DNA from: Cylicocyclus nassatus
Taxonomy: Eukaryota; Nematoda; Chromadorea; Rhabditida; Strongylidae
Reading direction: 5' to 3'
NCBI GenBank assembly: GCA_958299035.1
Contig: CATQJL010000001.1
Span: 12,422,773-12,486,772 of the forward strand
DNA length: 64,000 bases
The notes below the pieces were generated by a model that was given only the letters and a program-made list of their open reading frames with translations, ran no database searches and was not told the DNA's origin. A program made the translations under genes and the position numbers. How positions within the stretch are numbered: the stretch's first letter is position 1; every line of letters starts with the position of its first letter. Positions 48,701 through 58,844 of this stretch are shown piece by piece.

Positions 48701-51482
48701 TTTTCTGAAGGCGGAGAGCGAGATGGGTCCAACGGCGACCATCTCCATGTACTATCTGTTCATCCGCAAAAGTTATGAATTCTTTTACGTTGAAAACTCG
48801 AAAATGTCCAAAAATCACCAAGCACATTTTTCAGTAGGTACTTCTACGAACGGACTCTCATACTATTTAATCCCTGCAACCAGAAGGGACGTTGTTTCGC
48901 GGAACTTTCTTCGCTGATGTTGCTGTGCAACTACAGAAGCTACATTTTTTTCCTTTTGGAAGTTCGTGAATCCCTATAAATATTCTTTCTCCTTTCCGAT
49001 TTCCGATATACATAAACAATTCCAGTACCAATAACTCCTTTGCTTAGCCTTACCTCACTGTTTATTTTTTTCTCGGCTTTTGGTGAAGGGAATCACTTTG
49101 GTCCCGCTTCAGGGGTGAAGGGGGGAGGGGGGAGCAAATTCTCACACCTATGGTCTCAAATCAAGGCAGAGCAACGCATTTAGGGCAAAAAGCAAGGAGG
49201 ATGATATATAACATTTTCTGCATGCAATACTTGTTTTCACAGACTACCTAATTGCTTCGGAATAGGTTGCTACACAGCCGACATGCTCGAACTTGTTGCA
49301 AACAAAACATAGTAACAAACAAATGGCTTAGTTATAGCGCTTAGGTGCTCATATGACATCTCACTTGGAATATGACATCGTATAACATTACTGACGTGAA
49401 CATCGAATGAGACGTGGTAACTAATGAGCAATGCCCTTTTTTGTCAAATTGTTTACCAATATAACATCCTGACGAGTGGGTAGAGTCATGAAGCACATGC
49501 TTCAAGTCTTGAAGTTTTCTGTGCCTCATAGGTTTGACGTAAGAAATTTATCTGGCCTTTTGGTATCTGCAACACTGCTCTCCTTAAAAGCCTAGTAGTA
49601 AGTCAGTTACTAATTTTACACTTTACGGTCAAACTTCTATGGCGAAGACATCTTTGCCAAGTGTAAGTCCACTATTTACTATTCCAAATTTTCGAGGTTC
49701 TAAAAAAAACTGCAAAACAATTTTCACAAAAATGCCCAGATCTTACAAACAAAAAAACATCGTAATGTGTTTAAATATTTTTCGCATTCTTTTTTTGACG
49801 ATTGAGATTTACAAAGCTATCTTTCTATGCGCTTCGCGCCACAACAGTTGATGGGCTCGTCTTTGCATCGGCATTCGAGTAGTATCGTACGTTTTCATCT
49901 GTTTGAACAATTCACTCAAAACAATGCAATTGTGCACTTAATCCATACTGTAATATCACTTCAAGTGTCATTCCGATTGTTGTTCTCTAGCCATTTTGCA
50001 ATAGAACAAGAGGTTTTTTTTTTCATGATAAAAGACAACACAGCATGGCTCTAATTCAAACCATTCTATGGGTTCAGCTGATATAAGGAAAATTACCTTA
50101 CTTCGAAATCTTGTTTATCAATCACCAATGTTGCAGATTTGTATATTTATCGCAATCACAGCCGTATGTTTCATTTGGGCTATCTTAATGGATCTGATGA
50201 TGGTAAGCTTCTAACCGCCTACATGTCCCCTAAAACAACCAGAAAACTCACAAGGGAGGTCCGATTAGTCGAAGTGGCCTTTCCAATTGAGTCTTATACC
50301 ACTTTAAAGAGCATCAAACGCTGATTCCAAACCTGTTTTTATTATCCGAACATGTCTGCATTCCGAGTTATGAATATTTTTTGGTGCGAAAAATGAACGC
50401 ATTTTCTACGTAAAATCGAATCTTGCGGTCTTTTCAGCGCTTTTGTAGAGCAGCGTTAAGTATGAGTGTTTTGAATAGAAGGTGAGCACATTTGAGCAAT
50501 TCTGACGAATTATGTGCTAATTATGCACACAATTTTTCAACTTAAAAGATGCTCATGACTCCACGTCCAGAGGCGCTCGGCAGGTAACGAAGACAGATTT
50601 AGAATCAGCGTTCGATGGCCTTTATAGTCATTTCAGTTTCATATGAAAAGGCCACTTCGACCATTTGGACCTCCCTTGCCAGCTGAGCTACGTAAACGAA
50701 TTTTGCTTGGTCATATTCTTAAGGAAGATATGAAGTTTCGACTAGCTCGATTGCTTACTCACAAACCGGAACAATTTTACAGGACATTATTATACCGCCA
50801 CGTCGAAATACTGCCATCGCATGGCAAATGATGATCTCTCACGCGTTTGGAGACGCCTCAGGACCATACATCATTGGCGAGGTAGGTGAACTTATAGCAC
50901 TGTGTCAATTCTTGTTCCGATTAAAGCCATTAGTATACGATTCTATGAATATACTTCTACAAATTTAACAAAAAATAGCTACTAAGCTCAAATTCGCAGA
51001 AAGACGCCGCCATCTTTTTCAAGAGTAGGCAGGACTCTATTCTACGCTACTCTCGAAAGCAAGCGGTAAATCTGCCGATGTAACATGGAGCCTAGAGAAT
51101 TTTTCAGCATAAAAACTGATAAGCAAAGTTTTACCTCAAACAGAAGCTGGTTTTAAGATTTCTGATGCGGTACGAGGAGATGATACTTCACCAGGCGCCA
51201 ATTTCAAGTCGTTGGTTGCGTCATTTCATCTTCCCAATCTTTTATTGTTACTAAGTGCTATTTTGTTTTTTTGTTCTGCATATACCTTTGTCAATGACAA
51301 TAAGAAGTTCAAGAAAATCATGGGTAATTATTTGTGCACTCTATGATCTCCTAACTCCTACACTTGTAGCTTCGATGGACGGCATTCCCATATCAAAAGA
51401 GAGCGATGTCTTTAAACCTGATGCAAAACAGCTGGCAGCAGAAGAAAGATTGGGATCCACACAGTCTAGTCATGACCAGTAA
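33775..51482 (+). CDS. spin: Spinster-family MFS transporter, gene 2 (full C-terminus)
   Basis: This is a paralogue of the gene at 5001, with the same 15-exon structure and phases. Exons: 33775-33936, 33984-34109, 34431-34509, 34568-34688, 34740-34821, 45388-45539, 45588-45670, 45747-45879, 45927-46079, 46226-46301, 46352-46495, 50137-50202, 50783-50881, 51158-51323, 51370-51482. They sum to 1755 nt, or 584 residues plus TAA. No frameshift or internal stop was seen. Two single-codon deletions separate it from gene 1 (exons 2 and 8). Motif A GDRYNRK is kept. TM1 reads LLNSIDKFTLAG rather than LLDYIDKFTLAG, TM2 has LLPTVY for LLQTVY, and the usually conserved Asn of the FNWA stretch in exon 12 is Ile. 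Intron 5 is 10.6 kb (3.2 kb in gene 1) and intron 11 is 3.6 kb (1.0 kb), both swollen by transposons. The exon 9 donor is also AG/ATAAGT. It could be a functional divergent paralogue or a decaying copy with intact frame. Confidence 0.87.
36562..37248 (+). mobile_element. Helitron-like element inside the Penelope RT region
   Basis: It starts TCATGACTTATAATAAAG and ends CGCACTGG, with a 3' hairpin CCTCCGC-GAA-GCGGAGG nested in CCAGTGCG/CGCACTGG. It lies between A and T. The flanking Penelope frame is continuous across the junction (LMLS then DNNARVKW), confirming precise insertion without duplication. Confidence 0.88.
38158..38464. mobile_element. 307-bp TTAA-flanked near-perfect palindrome
   Basis: It starts AGGCAGCGGACGGGCAAAAT, ends with the complement, and has TTAA on both sides. 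The arms of about 135-150 bp (including TGTCAGATTTTGG and CTACGGTGTACTTGG) match with few differences around a small centre near 38306. It has no coding capacity and sits inside the Penelope-like element. Confidence 0.93.
40980..41575 (-). mobile_element. Solo LTR, minus orientation
   Basis: Read on minus it begins TGTCGCCAAAGTCGACT and ends CCCTTGCTA. CTATG flanks both sides (40975-40979 and 41576-41580). It contains a TATAAATA box (near 41330) and an AATAAAGCTTCATT poly(A) region (near 41055). It matches the LTR at 43291-44672 in opposite orientation. No primer-binding site or polypurine tract adjoins it, so it is a solo LTR. Confidence 0.8.
41576..43285. other. Unresolved insert between the two solo LTRs
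   Basis: This stretch is absent from duplication copy 1. It contains the tRNA-like sequence at 42204-42285 and, near 43039-43224, a minus-strand open frame without a recognisable family. I see no RT, protease or integrase motif, so there is no basis for calling it the inside of an LTR element. Confidence 0.5.
42204..42285 (-). repeat. tRNA-like sequence with A and B boxes
   Basis: On the minus strand an A box TGGTCGAGCGG (42267-42277) is followed 32 bases later by a B box GGTTCGAACC (42225-42234), with a TTCAAGG anticodon-loop-like stretch between. The acceptor ends do not pair well, so it is a pseudo-tRNA or the head of a tRNA-derived SINE, perhaps from tRNA-Leu. Confidence 0.6.
43291..44672 (+). 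mobile_element. Solo LTR, plus orientation, interrupted by a mariner-type element
   Basis: It starts TGTCGCCAAAGTCGACT, ends TTTGCTACA, and has the 5-bp duplication CATAC at 43286-43290 and 44673-44677. Copy 1 has a similar unduplicated site (GGCATGCTTTCAAC near 8642). It carries TATAAATA near 43506 and AATAAAGCTTCATT near 44582. Without the 761-bp insertion it is about 620 bp. Confidence 0.82.
43599..44359. mobile_element. Mariner-type MITE inside the solo LTR
   Basis: The ends TTAGGTTGGCACATAAGTTT and ACTCATGTGCCGACCTAA are inverted. The left flank is TA and the right flank TT, so the duplication has decayed. No transposase catalytic motif was found in its short frames. Confidence 0.8.
46080..46085 (+). 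other. Non-canonical splice donor after exon 9, gene 2
   Basis: This has the same GATAG/ATAAGT arrangement as gene 1. Exon 10 resumes after TTCAG at 46221-46225 with A completing an Arg codon. Conservation in a paralogue that has diverged elsewhere argues that the site predates the duplication. Confidence 0.55.
47139..47539 (+). mobile_element. Helitron-like element, CTAG-ended, first of a head-to-tail pair
   Basis: It starts TTTCTATATATATATAAAAC and ends after CCCGGTCTAGACCGGG hairpin sequence with CAACTAG. It is related to 3681-4082. The next element begins at the following base. Confidence 0.6.
47540..48011 (+). mobile_element. Helitron-like element, CTAG-ended, second of a head-to-tail pair
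   Basis: It starts TATATAAATAAAACTCAATG and ends GGGCTGGACCAGGAACGCCAGCTAG-like (CCAGCTAG at 48004-48011), after which the Foldback arm resumes with TTTCTGATATTTACGAG. It shares the inner block TCCATCGATTTATTGATT with the preceding element. Confidence 0.6.
50251..50678. mobile_element. Hairpin MITE (GATTCCAAA family), intron 12 of gene 2
   Basis: The ends CAAGGGAGGTCCGATTAGTC and complement enclose inverted blocks ending in CGAAGTGGCC and CGCTGATTCCAAA/TTTAGAATCAGCG. Copy 1's intron 12 (11610-11765) lacks it. Confidence 0.8.
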
Positions 51483-51486
51483 TAAA
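51481..51486 (+). promoter_or_regulatory. Polyadenylation signal AATAAA, gene 2
   Basis: AATAAA overlaps the TAA stop codon at 51480-51482, as in gene 1. It gives a minimal 3' UTR if used. Confidence 0.5.
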
Positions 51487-52172
51487 GTGTTATATCCGAA
51501 TTGTTCGTACCACATCCTATTTACACATCCAGTCAATCAATATTTTGTTTGTTGTATTCTAAGTTGAGTAGGATGTTGTTGATGAAGGTTCCAAGTACTT
51601 TCAGTGTTCCGTGTAGCAGCAACCGCGATCACATGGGCACCTGGCCTCAGTGCACAAATGTTTATTTCGGATGGCCTACATGCATGGTGAATATGGTGCT
51701 TCCATCGCTAAAGCATAATATTGCAAAATATTGCACAAATCGATTTGGCAGAAAAGTTTTGCTGAATTTTCAGATTTATTCAGTTATGCGAATTCGCTAC
51801 AATCTTTGATTCTACGAAATGATTTTTCTCAAAAAGAACTGCATCCTCATTGACGCAAAGGTGTGAAGACAGACAATATACCTCGAAACAGTGTTTCACA
51901 GTCTATTTTTGATTTGTATTGTAAATCAATGTTGCTATACCAGAGAAAAAAGAGCAAAGACTCTATCAGGACCTCAATGTAATTGTTTAGGTAACAGTTA
52001 CTGGAAAGCCAGAATACATGTTCGGTTTTTACTTCCAATGCAAGTTTGGCAGGCCGTTCAAATAACGCCCCTTACAAAAGATCTGTATTTTTTTAATATT
52101 GATTCAAAACTATATTTGTCTTTAGCTCTAAACACAAGAATAAAATAAGCGCAGAAAAGCGTTGATCACTCA

Positions 52173-52630
52173 GGCCCGTGTGCATGTACATCCCTGCTGG
52201 GAAGTGGAGGAGATCTGAAAAGCGATGCATATCTCGCCACTTCCCGTACCTTTTTCTTCTTTCTCTATCTTGCTTATGAGGTTTTTCATACACTTGTACT
52301 TGCGCATAATGATTTCCAGGTTACTGCCATACAATATACCCTCAGTACGATTGTAAAGCGTTTTCATTGACCTGCTAAGAATGTGTTCGACAGTAGAAGT
52401 GGAATCTGAAGAGGGTGAATTTTTCGATCATCCCTTGGGGATCACACAAAATAGTGAAATTCAGTCTTGTATGGCAGTAATCTTGCATCAATGATGCGCA
52501 GGTATTAGGGTGTGAGAACCTTCATAAGCAAGATAGAGAAGGAGGAAGAAAAGTATGTAGAGTAGCGAGATATACCGCACCCCCTCTCAGATCCCTTCCC
52601 CTCCCCAGCGGAGATGTGTGTGCGTGGGGC
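52173..52630. mobile_element. Hairpin element with AGGCCC ends, 3' flank of gene 2
   Basis: AGGCCCGTGTGCATGTACAT pairs with the end near ATGTGTGTGCGTGGGGCCT. Inner blocks CTATCTTGCTTATGAGG and CCTTCATAAGCAAGATAG are also inverted. Copy 1 reads across near 13125 without it. Confidence 0.65.
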
Positions 52631-53054
52631 CTTAGAATTACAACCTCAAACAAGGTTTGTCGCTTTTTTGCCTCAGAAAGCTTTCACTAATTCAAAAATC
52701 CATTAAAATGAAAGTAAGCAATAGGGAATGCAGCTGCTGCTTATTTGATGGTCAACCTTTTGCAGTTGATCATCAAATAAAACACAGAAAATCTACTCCT
52801 TAATCGCTGACCCGAGCTACGAAATTTGCACTTCGGTACACTTCGTATCAGATCGTAGAAGGTATTTCATTTAGCATAGTCGGAGTTTAAAGTTTTCGAC
52901 CAAAATGTACAAATGGCTTGTCAACGTGCAAACTTTCTGATCCGGACCAGCGCGAAATTGGCGGCGCGCGCACCAACACCGTGGTTTTGTCTACGTCTAC
53001 AGTACGCGAGTGGTTGTTATAGAATTCCTGTTCTGCCCTCATTCTCTTCAGTCT

Positions 53055-53356
53055 CTCACAAGGGAAGTGTCACAAATCGCAGTGGCCATTTGAGGTGGGA
53101 TGGGTGGTGTGACACGTCCCTTGGAACGCCATTTCCAAAACCACCCTCGCTAATTGCAGAAGAACTCTGAGAGGAAGGGGGCTACAGGCATTTTTCCGCA
53201 CGAGAGCCAGCGCGCCCCGATTGAAAATGATTGCCACCCTGCAATCACCCCTGCAGGCGTAGCGCGCCGGCAAGTTGCTGACTATCGTGCAGACGTATGG
53301 AGGTTGGAATTCTGTTGGGCATTATTTCTGCAAATCAAATACTTACAAGAAATGAT
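53055..53356 (+). repeat. tRNA-related repeat (SINE-like), plus copy
   Basis: It carries AGGGAAGTGTCACAAATCGC, GGGTGGTGTGACACGT, CTACAGGCATTTTTCCGCAC and a tRNA-like block GGCGTAGCGCGCCGGCAAG...GGAGGTTGGAATTC (A- and B-box-like, near 53258-53318). Copy 1's duplication ends after the first ~48 bp of the same sequence. The inverted relative is at about 59232-59606. Confidence 0.6.
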
Positions 53357-53804
53357 ACCTAACTTAGCCCCGCCTTTTGGCAAGGGACATATATATTCTG
53401 AATCAGCTTCAAACGCTGATTCCAAATATGCTATCCTTAGGTCCCGTGCGCTATTCCGAAGCGAGTTATGGACTTTTTCCTGCGCGAAATTGGCATACTC
53501 ATCGACTTTCTGGCATCACGGCATCGTCACCTAGGTGCTAATACAATTGCGTTTCACTTTTTACAGTGATAAAAGATTGGATTTGTGTTATTCCGATATC
53601 TCAGAACCTTTTTCTTGCAGATTTTTACCTACAGGCGGTCTTCCCATGATCAGTAATATGCCAATCTTGCGCAGGAAAAAGCCCATAACTTGCCTTGGAA
53701 GGGTGCTCGGCAGTTAGGATTAGCATATTTGGAATCAGCGTTCAAAGCTGATCCAGAGTATATGTAGTATATGACTCCTGCCAAGAGGTCGAGCTAAGTT
53801 AGGT
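53357..53804. mobile_element. Hairpin MITE (GATTCCAAA family), right of duplication copy 2
   Basis: The ends ACCTAACTTAGCCCCGCC and GGTCGAGCTAAGTTAGGT are inverted, with inner CGCTGATTCCAAATATGCT and CATATTTGGAATCAGCG. Noncoding. Confidence 0.75.
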
Positions 53805-54487
53805 AGCTTTCCTCATTAGATACCTAGATACTTAGATGGCCCGTCTTCACGTGGCGTGCGGGCCCCAGCACAAAAGTCTCCATGTCCCTTGGTTGTCGTC
53901 GGTGGCTGCGTCCACGACTTCCAGGGACAAAATTCGTATCCAGCTAATTTCTCAGCTGGTCAATGTGTTCCACGAACACGTCTGCCCATCCTGTTGGTGG
54001 TCTTCCTCGGGGACGTTTGGCTTCGCGAGGAATCCATGCAGATGTGTGTCCATCTGTCGTTTTCTCATGATGTCACCTTTAGTCTGTGTTTCGCTTTCGC
54101 AACGTATTCCGCTAGATCACGAAAATGGGGCATTCTTCTCATATCCGTACTGCAAAGTCCGACTAGATGTTGCTTGTGCCGTCATCTTCAGAAGACTGCG
54201 CTCGAGCGCTCTGTGGGTGGCTCTTAGAGCCTCCGACATGACTACGGTGTCGGCCCAAATCTAAGCTGCGTAAAGTGCGCCGGCGGAACGTTGAGTCGAA
54301 AAGGTGGGCACGAAGCTCCGGGTCCGTCAGTTGGTCGGTGGCTTTCTTTGAAGGCCCGAAGGCGGCCGGCTGTTTTTCTTCTCCTGTTAAGTTCTTCCCA
54401 CAGATCGCTCTCTATGTGCATTGAAGAATTCTCTATGATCATCGTCTGAGATATGTAAGAAGACGTCTTCATGACAAGGGTGCCTAC

Positions 54488-54839
54488 CAGTGGCGTACCG
54501 AGGGGAGGGCTTTCCCCCCCCCCCCCCCGAGAACGGGTCGCGAAACTTTTGAGGTTACTTACATGGGTTATAAAATTGTGCAAATGGACTTGCACTTGTA
54601 AATAGTTAAAATAAATTTTAAAATTTTTTAAAACATTTTAAATTTATAAAAAAAATTTTTTTGAAGCGTGGCTGAAGCCACGCCCCCTTTTCCCGAAATT
54701 TCGGACTTCTGAGCCCGCGAGAATTTTAGGGAGCATACCAAAAAACTTTTCGGAGTGCGTGGCTAACCGCGACGCACCTTTATCGGAGAAATTTTTTGTC
54801 GCCCCCCCCCCCCGAGCCAAAATCCTGGGTACGCCACTG
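54488..54839. mobile_element. hAT-type MITE with 8-bp target duplication
   Basis: The ends CAGTGGCGTACC and GGTACGCCACTG are inverted. GTGCCTAC flanks both sides (54480-54487 and 54840-54847). Eight-base duplications and CAGTGGCG-type ends are typical of hAT. Subterminal runs of C (12-15) face each other. Related ends frame the Helitron at 25621 (AGTGGCGTTACCC near 25565 and CGTACGCCACTG near 26367). Confidence 0.9.
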
Positions 54840-55036
54840 GTGCCTACCAATTCCATTTCTGCATCTTTCTGCATCAAAATCTTTCTCCTAATTGATAAAG
54901 GTTAGGACGAGAAACTTTTGGTACTCCCGGCAGACTTCTATGACCCTCGAAACTGTCTGGATGTGGTCCATGCAGCTGAATCCTCTGCGAAATCCAGCTT
55001 GTTCTTAGGATTGGGCTTTATCCAGTGTCTTACAAA

Positions 55037-55490
55037 GGAAGTCACTTAACTTAGGTCGTCCTTTTGAAATGAGACACATATAGCTGCAATCAGCTTGAAA
55101 CGCTGATTTCAAATCTGCTTTCCATAGCTGCGAAGCATTACTCTGAAGCGAGTTATGCGTTTTTTCTTAAGCAAATTGTGTGTGTTGACCGACTTAGGCA
55201 TGCTAAGGTATCATCATCTAGGTAGTGGTTCATATGCATACTACATCTATCAAAGCCAAGTGACTCAGATTGATGTTATTTCAATCTTCCACCACTTTTT
55301 AGCCATATTTTCATCGGAAGACCCTCTTTCCATATCAAGTTATCTGTCAATGACACATACTAAAAAAACTCATAACTTGCTTCAAAGGGAAGGCTTCGCA
55401 GCTAAGGACACCATATTTGGAATCAGCGCTCCGAGCTGATTCTAAAAACATGTGTCATTTCAAAAAATCGACCTAAGATAAGTGACTTCC
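55037..55490. mobile_element. Hairpin MITE (GATTCCAAA family) inside the RTE LINE
   Basis: The ends GGAAGTCACTTAACTTAGGTCG and CGACCTAAGATAAGTGACTTCC are inverted. The inner CGCTGATTTCAAATCTGCTT and TATTTGGAATCAGCGC mark the family. The RTE reading continues on both sides, so it is a secondary insertion. Confidence 0.8.
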
Positions 55491-57879
55491 CTTATTAGAT
55501 ATGCGAGCGAGGGCAATCTTTGTGAAAAACTTGTACAACACACTCAGCAGGCATGTTGGAGGTAGTTTCGAAGAACCTCCCTTTCACCCTTCTTGATGAG
55601 AAGGACGGTGACGGTGACATTCACTGGTCGAAAATCCTCTCCTTCTGAAGTTAAGATGCCAAATGCGTCGCGAACCTTGTGCAAACGTTGTCCACCAGCT
55701 CGCAGAAATTCGACGGAAAGATGGCCTGGTTCTGGAGCCGTGGAGCCTTCATGGTTTGAACCGCCACTTTAGCAAGTAGAGTTTGTGGTGATACCTCTCC
55801 AATGGTAACAACGGGCGGAAGAGGTTGGTGTAGAAGTTCTTCGCAAGATTCAATCTTTCGGGAAGGAGTTGGAGTCCCGTCTTCGTTCAATGGTGCAGCC
55901 AGCGGTACGGGTTATTCGCAGAGTCCCTTCGGCCCTTCTTTAAACTTCGTCTTCCTTCGGCTGCTTCCAGTATCTTGGTTTGCCTGTACTTCCTGAGATC
56001 CTCCTGCAAAGCTGCACCATTGCATCTGCAAATGGCGTTGGCTATCGGTCGCTCGAAATGCACTCGGATCCTGCCTCAGAAATCTTCTTCTTTCGAGCAA
56101 TTCCTTGGTTGTCTTCAAAAAGCGTTCCAAGTTCTTCTAAGAAGTGACTGAGGCGCACTTTCCACAGCCTCGCAATTTTTTCAGAAGCCGGTCGTAGTCG
56201 TTGGGTCCTCCTCGATGGGCCAGTCACAACTTGATATGAGCTCTTCAAGCCTGTCACCATTATGGCGATTTACTTCTTCTTGCGACACTGTGACAGATTC
56301 TTTTCCAGCTTTCGACTAAATCGCATTTTCGCTCGAAGAAGGCGGTGATCGGAGCCACTGCAAAAGGATGGAACTACTGAGACATCAAACAAGCTCCACC
56401 TTCAGTTGGTGAGAATGTGGTCGATCTCCGCATGAGTCGTTCCGTTAGGCGATTCCCAAGTCCATCGGCGATTTCTCTCTTCATAAAGGTGGAATTTCTA
56501 TGGAGAAGTCGTGCGGCGGAGAGAAGCCCAACGAGACGGTTGCCGTTTCCGTTCCGGAGGCCATATCCAAATTTCCCGATCCTAAATTCCTCTTCTAGTG
56601 GCATCATCTTCGCGTTGAAGTCGCCCACAACAAATTTGTAAAAGGACTTCTCGTTGCGGACGACCTCCTCCATATCTTCATAAAAAACATATAGTTCTAA
56701 ATCGTCAGCTGCTAATGTTGGAGAATAGCAGTTGATGACGGTGATGGTCTTCTGACGTGACGTGGAGGTCATAGTCGTAGGATGGCTAGTCGAGGCGATG
56801 GGATCTCATGCGAATTGACAAGATGGACGATAGATGGGTGGACGACAAAGTCAACGCCTCCAACGTTTCGTAATGGAACTTTCTCACCACGAATGAGGAG
56901 GGTCCCATCACTAATATGTCGCACGTCTTTCTTCCTGGACTTCGTTTATGTAGAGCGATGACGTGGTACTTGATGCGCTCTGCAGCGTCGAGAAGAGCAT
57001 AGAGGTCGGCGTTTGTGGAGACTGTCCTGCGTTGTAGGCGCAGAGCATGAGGCAGTCTCCATGGCGTGTCGTCCGGGCAGACGTGTCATATTTGTCCAAT
57101 ACAAAAGCGCCCAGAGCCCTGACATCGTTCTTGCTACTAAGCGGCGCCGTAGGCGGGATCCAACGTGCAGGGTTTTTCTATATCTTATTGCTAACTGAGT
57201 AATAAGATTTCTTCCTCTACAAGAGCAGAGTTACTAGGCTCTACCTACTCTTGATTTCCACGGGCGATCGCTGACCCCGGGCTTGGAGCGGGGAGAACCG
57301 CCCAGCGAGCAGAAAACCAGACGGCGGTGGATCTGACCTGGCCGGCTCTTAGCTAAGCATCCGGCCGAGACCGGAAACGTCGAACTCTTTCACGGCTAGG
57401 AAGGCCCTGCCGGATTCTACACTCGGCTGTGCATCGCAGTTCGACACCCAGTGTCACCCCCACGCCACGTTGAGGCGGCCGATCATTGTGGGGAATTTAA
57501 ATACATACTCTCAAAATGTGTGTATTGCTGACCACAATGTATATTACCTCTTCACTGGTGCTCAGTAGCCAAGAAGCACATTATAATCTTTCAGTAAAAG
57601 AAACATGTCAAATACTGTGGAAGTATGCGAGAAAGCATAAGAAACGTGCGCAAATGAACAATTCACGAAATGAGCGTCAAAAGCAGATTGTGCGCGAAAC
57701 TTCGAGGCTCTTCGAAAGTCACGATCGGTCAAATTTTGTAATATGCTTCTCACAAATGGTGTTGGCTGCTTGAGAAAAGATTTTGAATCTTGCATCATCA
57801 GGCGCGCACGTCCAGGGCAGAGCAAAAGGTTGTAGTCAGCTTTAAAGCTATAATGCGCAACAGCTTCGCAGAAATACTA

Positions 57880-58789
57880 TTAGGTTGTTGCAAAAATAAT
57901 GTCCGTTTTGCAAACTTTCACTTTGGAAGGCTATAACTTTGTTCGTTCTTAAGATTTTTGGATGCAGTAAAGACCATCAGAAACAGCGAACCTTTCGTAG
58001 CGTACCTGCCCGTACTGATGTCGCAAACGGGAAGAAAACCATGCGTCAAAAAACTGAAACTTTTTCTTTTCAAAACCTCGTCTTTAAGAGCTTACAACTC
58101 CCTTCAAGTTTTGTTCATTTGGCTGGCAATCAGCTCATATTGTAGACGAAAGCAAGTAGTATACGCTTATATAGAAAAACTCCAAAAAAGGAGTTTTGCG
58201 AAAGGAAAAGATAAAAGTTCAAAAATGTTCACTTTTTTGAGCTTACTTGTTGTAGGCTTGTAAGTGCCAAATTATGAAAATTTGGAATTCTTAGCGCAGA
58301 ATAACTAAGTTTCTCTTCAAATATTGTAGTTAAGGTGTGCTTATCTCAAGCTTACAGAAATGGGTGAAGCTTTGGCGACTGCCTTAATTATGAGAAATTT
58401 CTGACTCACAGAATGTCAGCAGCGCGTATCTATTTCGAGGCGTCAATTTCTCAGTCTGGATATCTCCAAAAATCTACATAAGCATGCAGTAGGTAAACAA
58501 TCTTCATCTAATACAATTGCTATGTTTTCAGAAGAATTCGTTTATTTGCTGCTGAATTGTGGTCAAGAAACTGAAAGCTATGAAATTTCGATTTTGAGTG
58601 CGGAGGTGCAAAATGCTGGTGAAATTCTCATAGATGAAGATTGCAACTTAATTCCACCACCGTTAGAAAGTACATGATGAGAGCTTCTTAAGGATGTGCA
58701 GATTCTATATCATACGAGAAAGTTTAATGGCAAAAAGTCGTATGGAATATAGGCCTATAAAAACGGACATTATTTCTGCAACAACCTAA
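57880..58789. mobile_element. Mariner-type element, 910 bp, non-autonomous
   Basis: TTAGGTTGTTGCAAAAATAA and TTATTTCTGCAACAACCTAA are inverted ends between TA dinucleotides. Open frames inside (for example 57958-58263) lack transposase motifs. It is not palindromic in the middle, unlike 16418-17399, so it may be a deletion derivative of a full mariner. Confidence 0.85.
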
Positions 58790-58844
58790 TAGATGCTTCA
58801 CCACGCGTACAGGAGATCTCTGCAAAACCTTTGATTACTTTTGA

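Larger units (their letters stand above)
46576..49152. mobile_element. Foldback-like element, copy b, intron 11 of gene 2
   Basis: GTCTCAAAT flanks both sides (46567-46575 and 49153-49161), while copy 1 has the sequence once (near 10586-10594), proving insertion with a 9-bp duplication. The ends ATAGGTGCGATAAGG and TTCTCACACCTATG are inverted. The arms are imperfect tandem units with GGAGTC(T/C)G, CGTCCTCCGCTT and GTAGATGAACA, reversing near 48435 around CACTTGAGCACTCCCATTATAA-type sequence. Two CTAG-ended elements lie in the left arm. No transposase. Confidence 0.88.
28321..53105 (+). repeat. Segmental duplication, copy 2 (carries spinster gene 2)
   Basis: This is the direct-orientation partner of 891-13552, expanded to 24.8 kb by insertions. 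Blocks of near-colinear sequence (for example 28321-30500, 33166-35930, 44680-46575, 49153-52170) match copy 1 and are separated by mobile elements. The largest additions are at 30950-32355, 32672-33165, 35932-40403, about 40880-44672, 46576-49152, 50251-50678 and about 52173-52630. The right edge falls inside a tRNA-related repeat that also occurs inverted near 59230-59606. Confidence 0.9.
53836..57500 (-). pseudogene. RTE-type LINE, decayed, minus strand
   Basis: Read leftwards, about 57500-57100 is 5' leader. The AP-endonuclease begins near 57099 (ARTTRHGDCLMLC, frameshifted) and continues at 56772-56374 with VINCYSPT and FVVGDFNAK, the RTE endonuclease signature. Next come LLERRR (near 56120), NEDGTPTPSRK (near 55880), a degenerate LRNY region (near 55590), [17 protein letters not shown] (near 54960), and the C-terminal EELNRR and RAHLF (54420-54310) to CGPHAT near 53850. 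The RT palm with its Asp pair is missing between about 54880 and 54500. MITEs at 55037-55490 and 54488-54839 are inserted. Several stops and frameshifts show it is dead. Confidence 0.85.

Noticed and set aside
53836..54264. 142-codon plus-strand open frame
   Set aside because: It is the antisense of the RTE LINE C-terminal region.
57516..57773. 85-codon plus-strand open frame before the mariner-type element
   Set aside because: No domain, signal or splice pattern; lies between the RTE 5' end and the mariner element.
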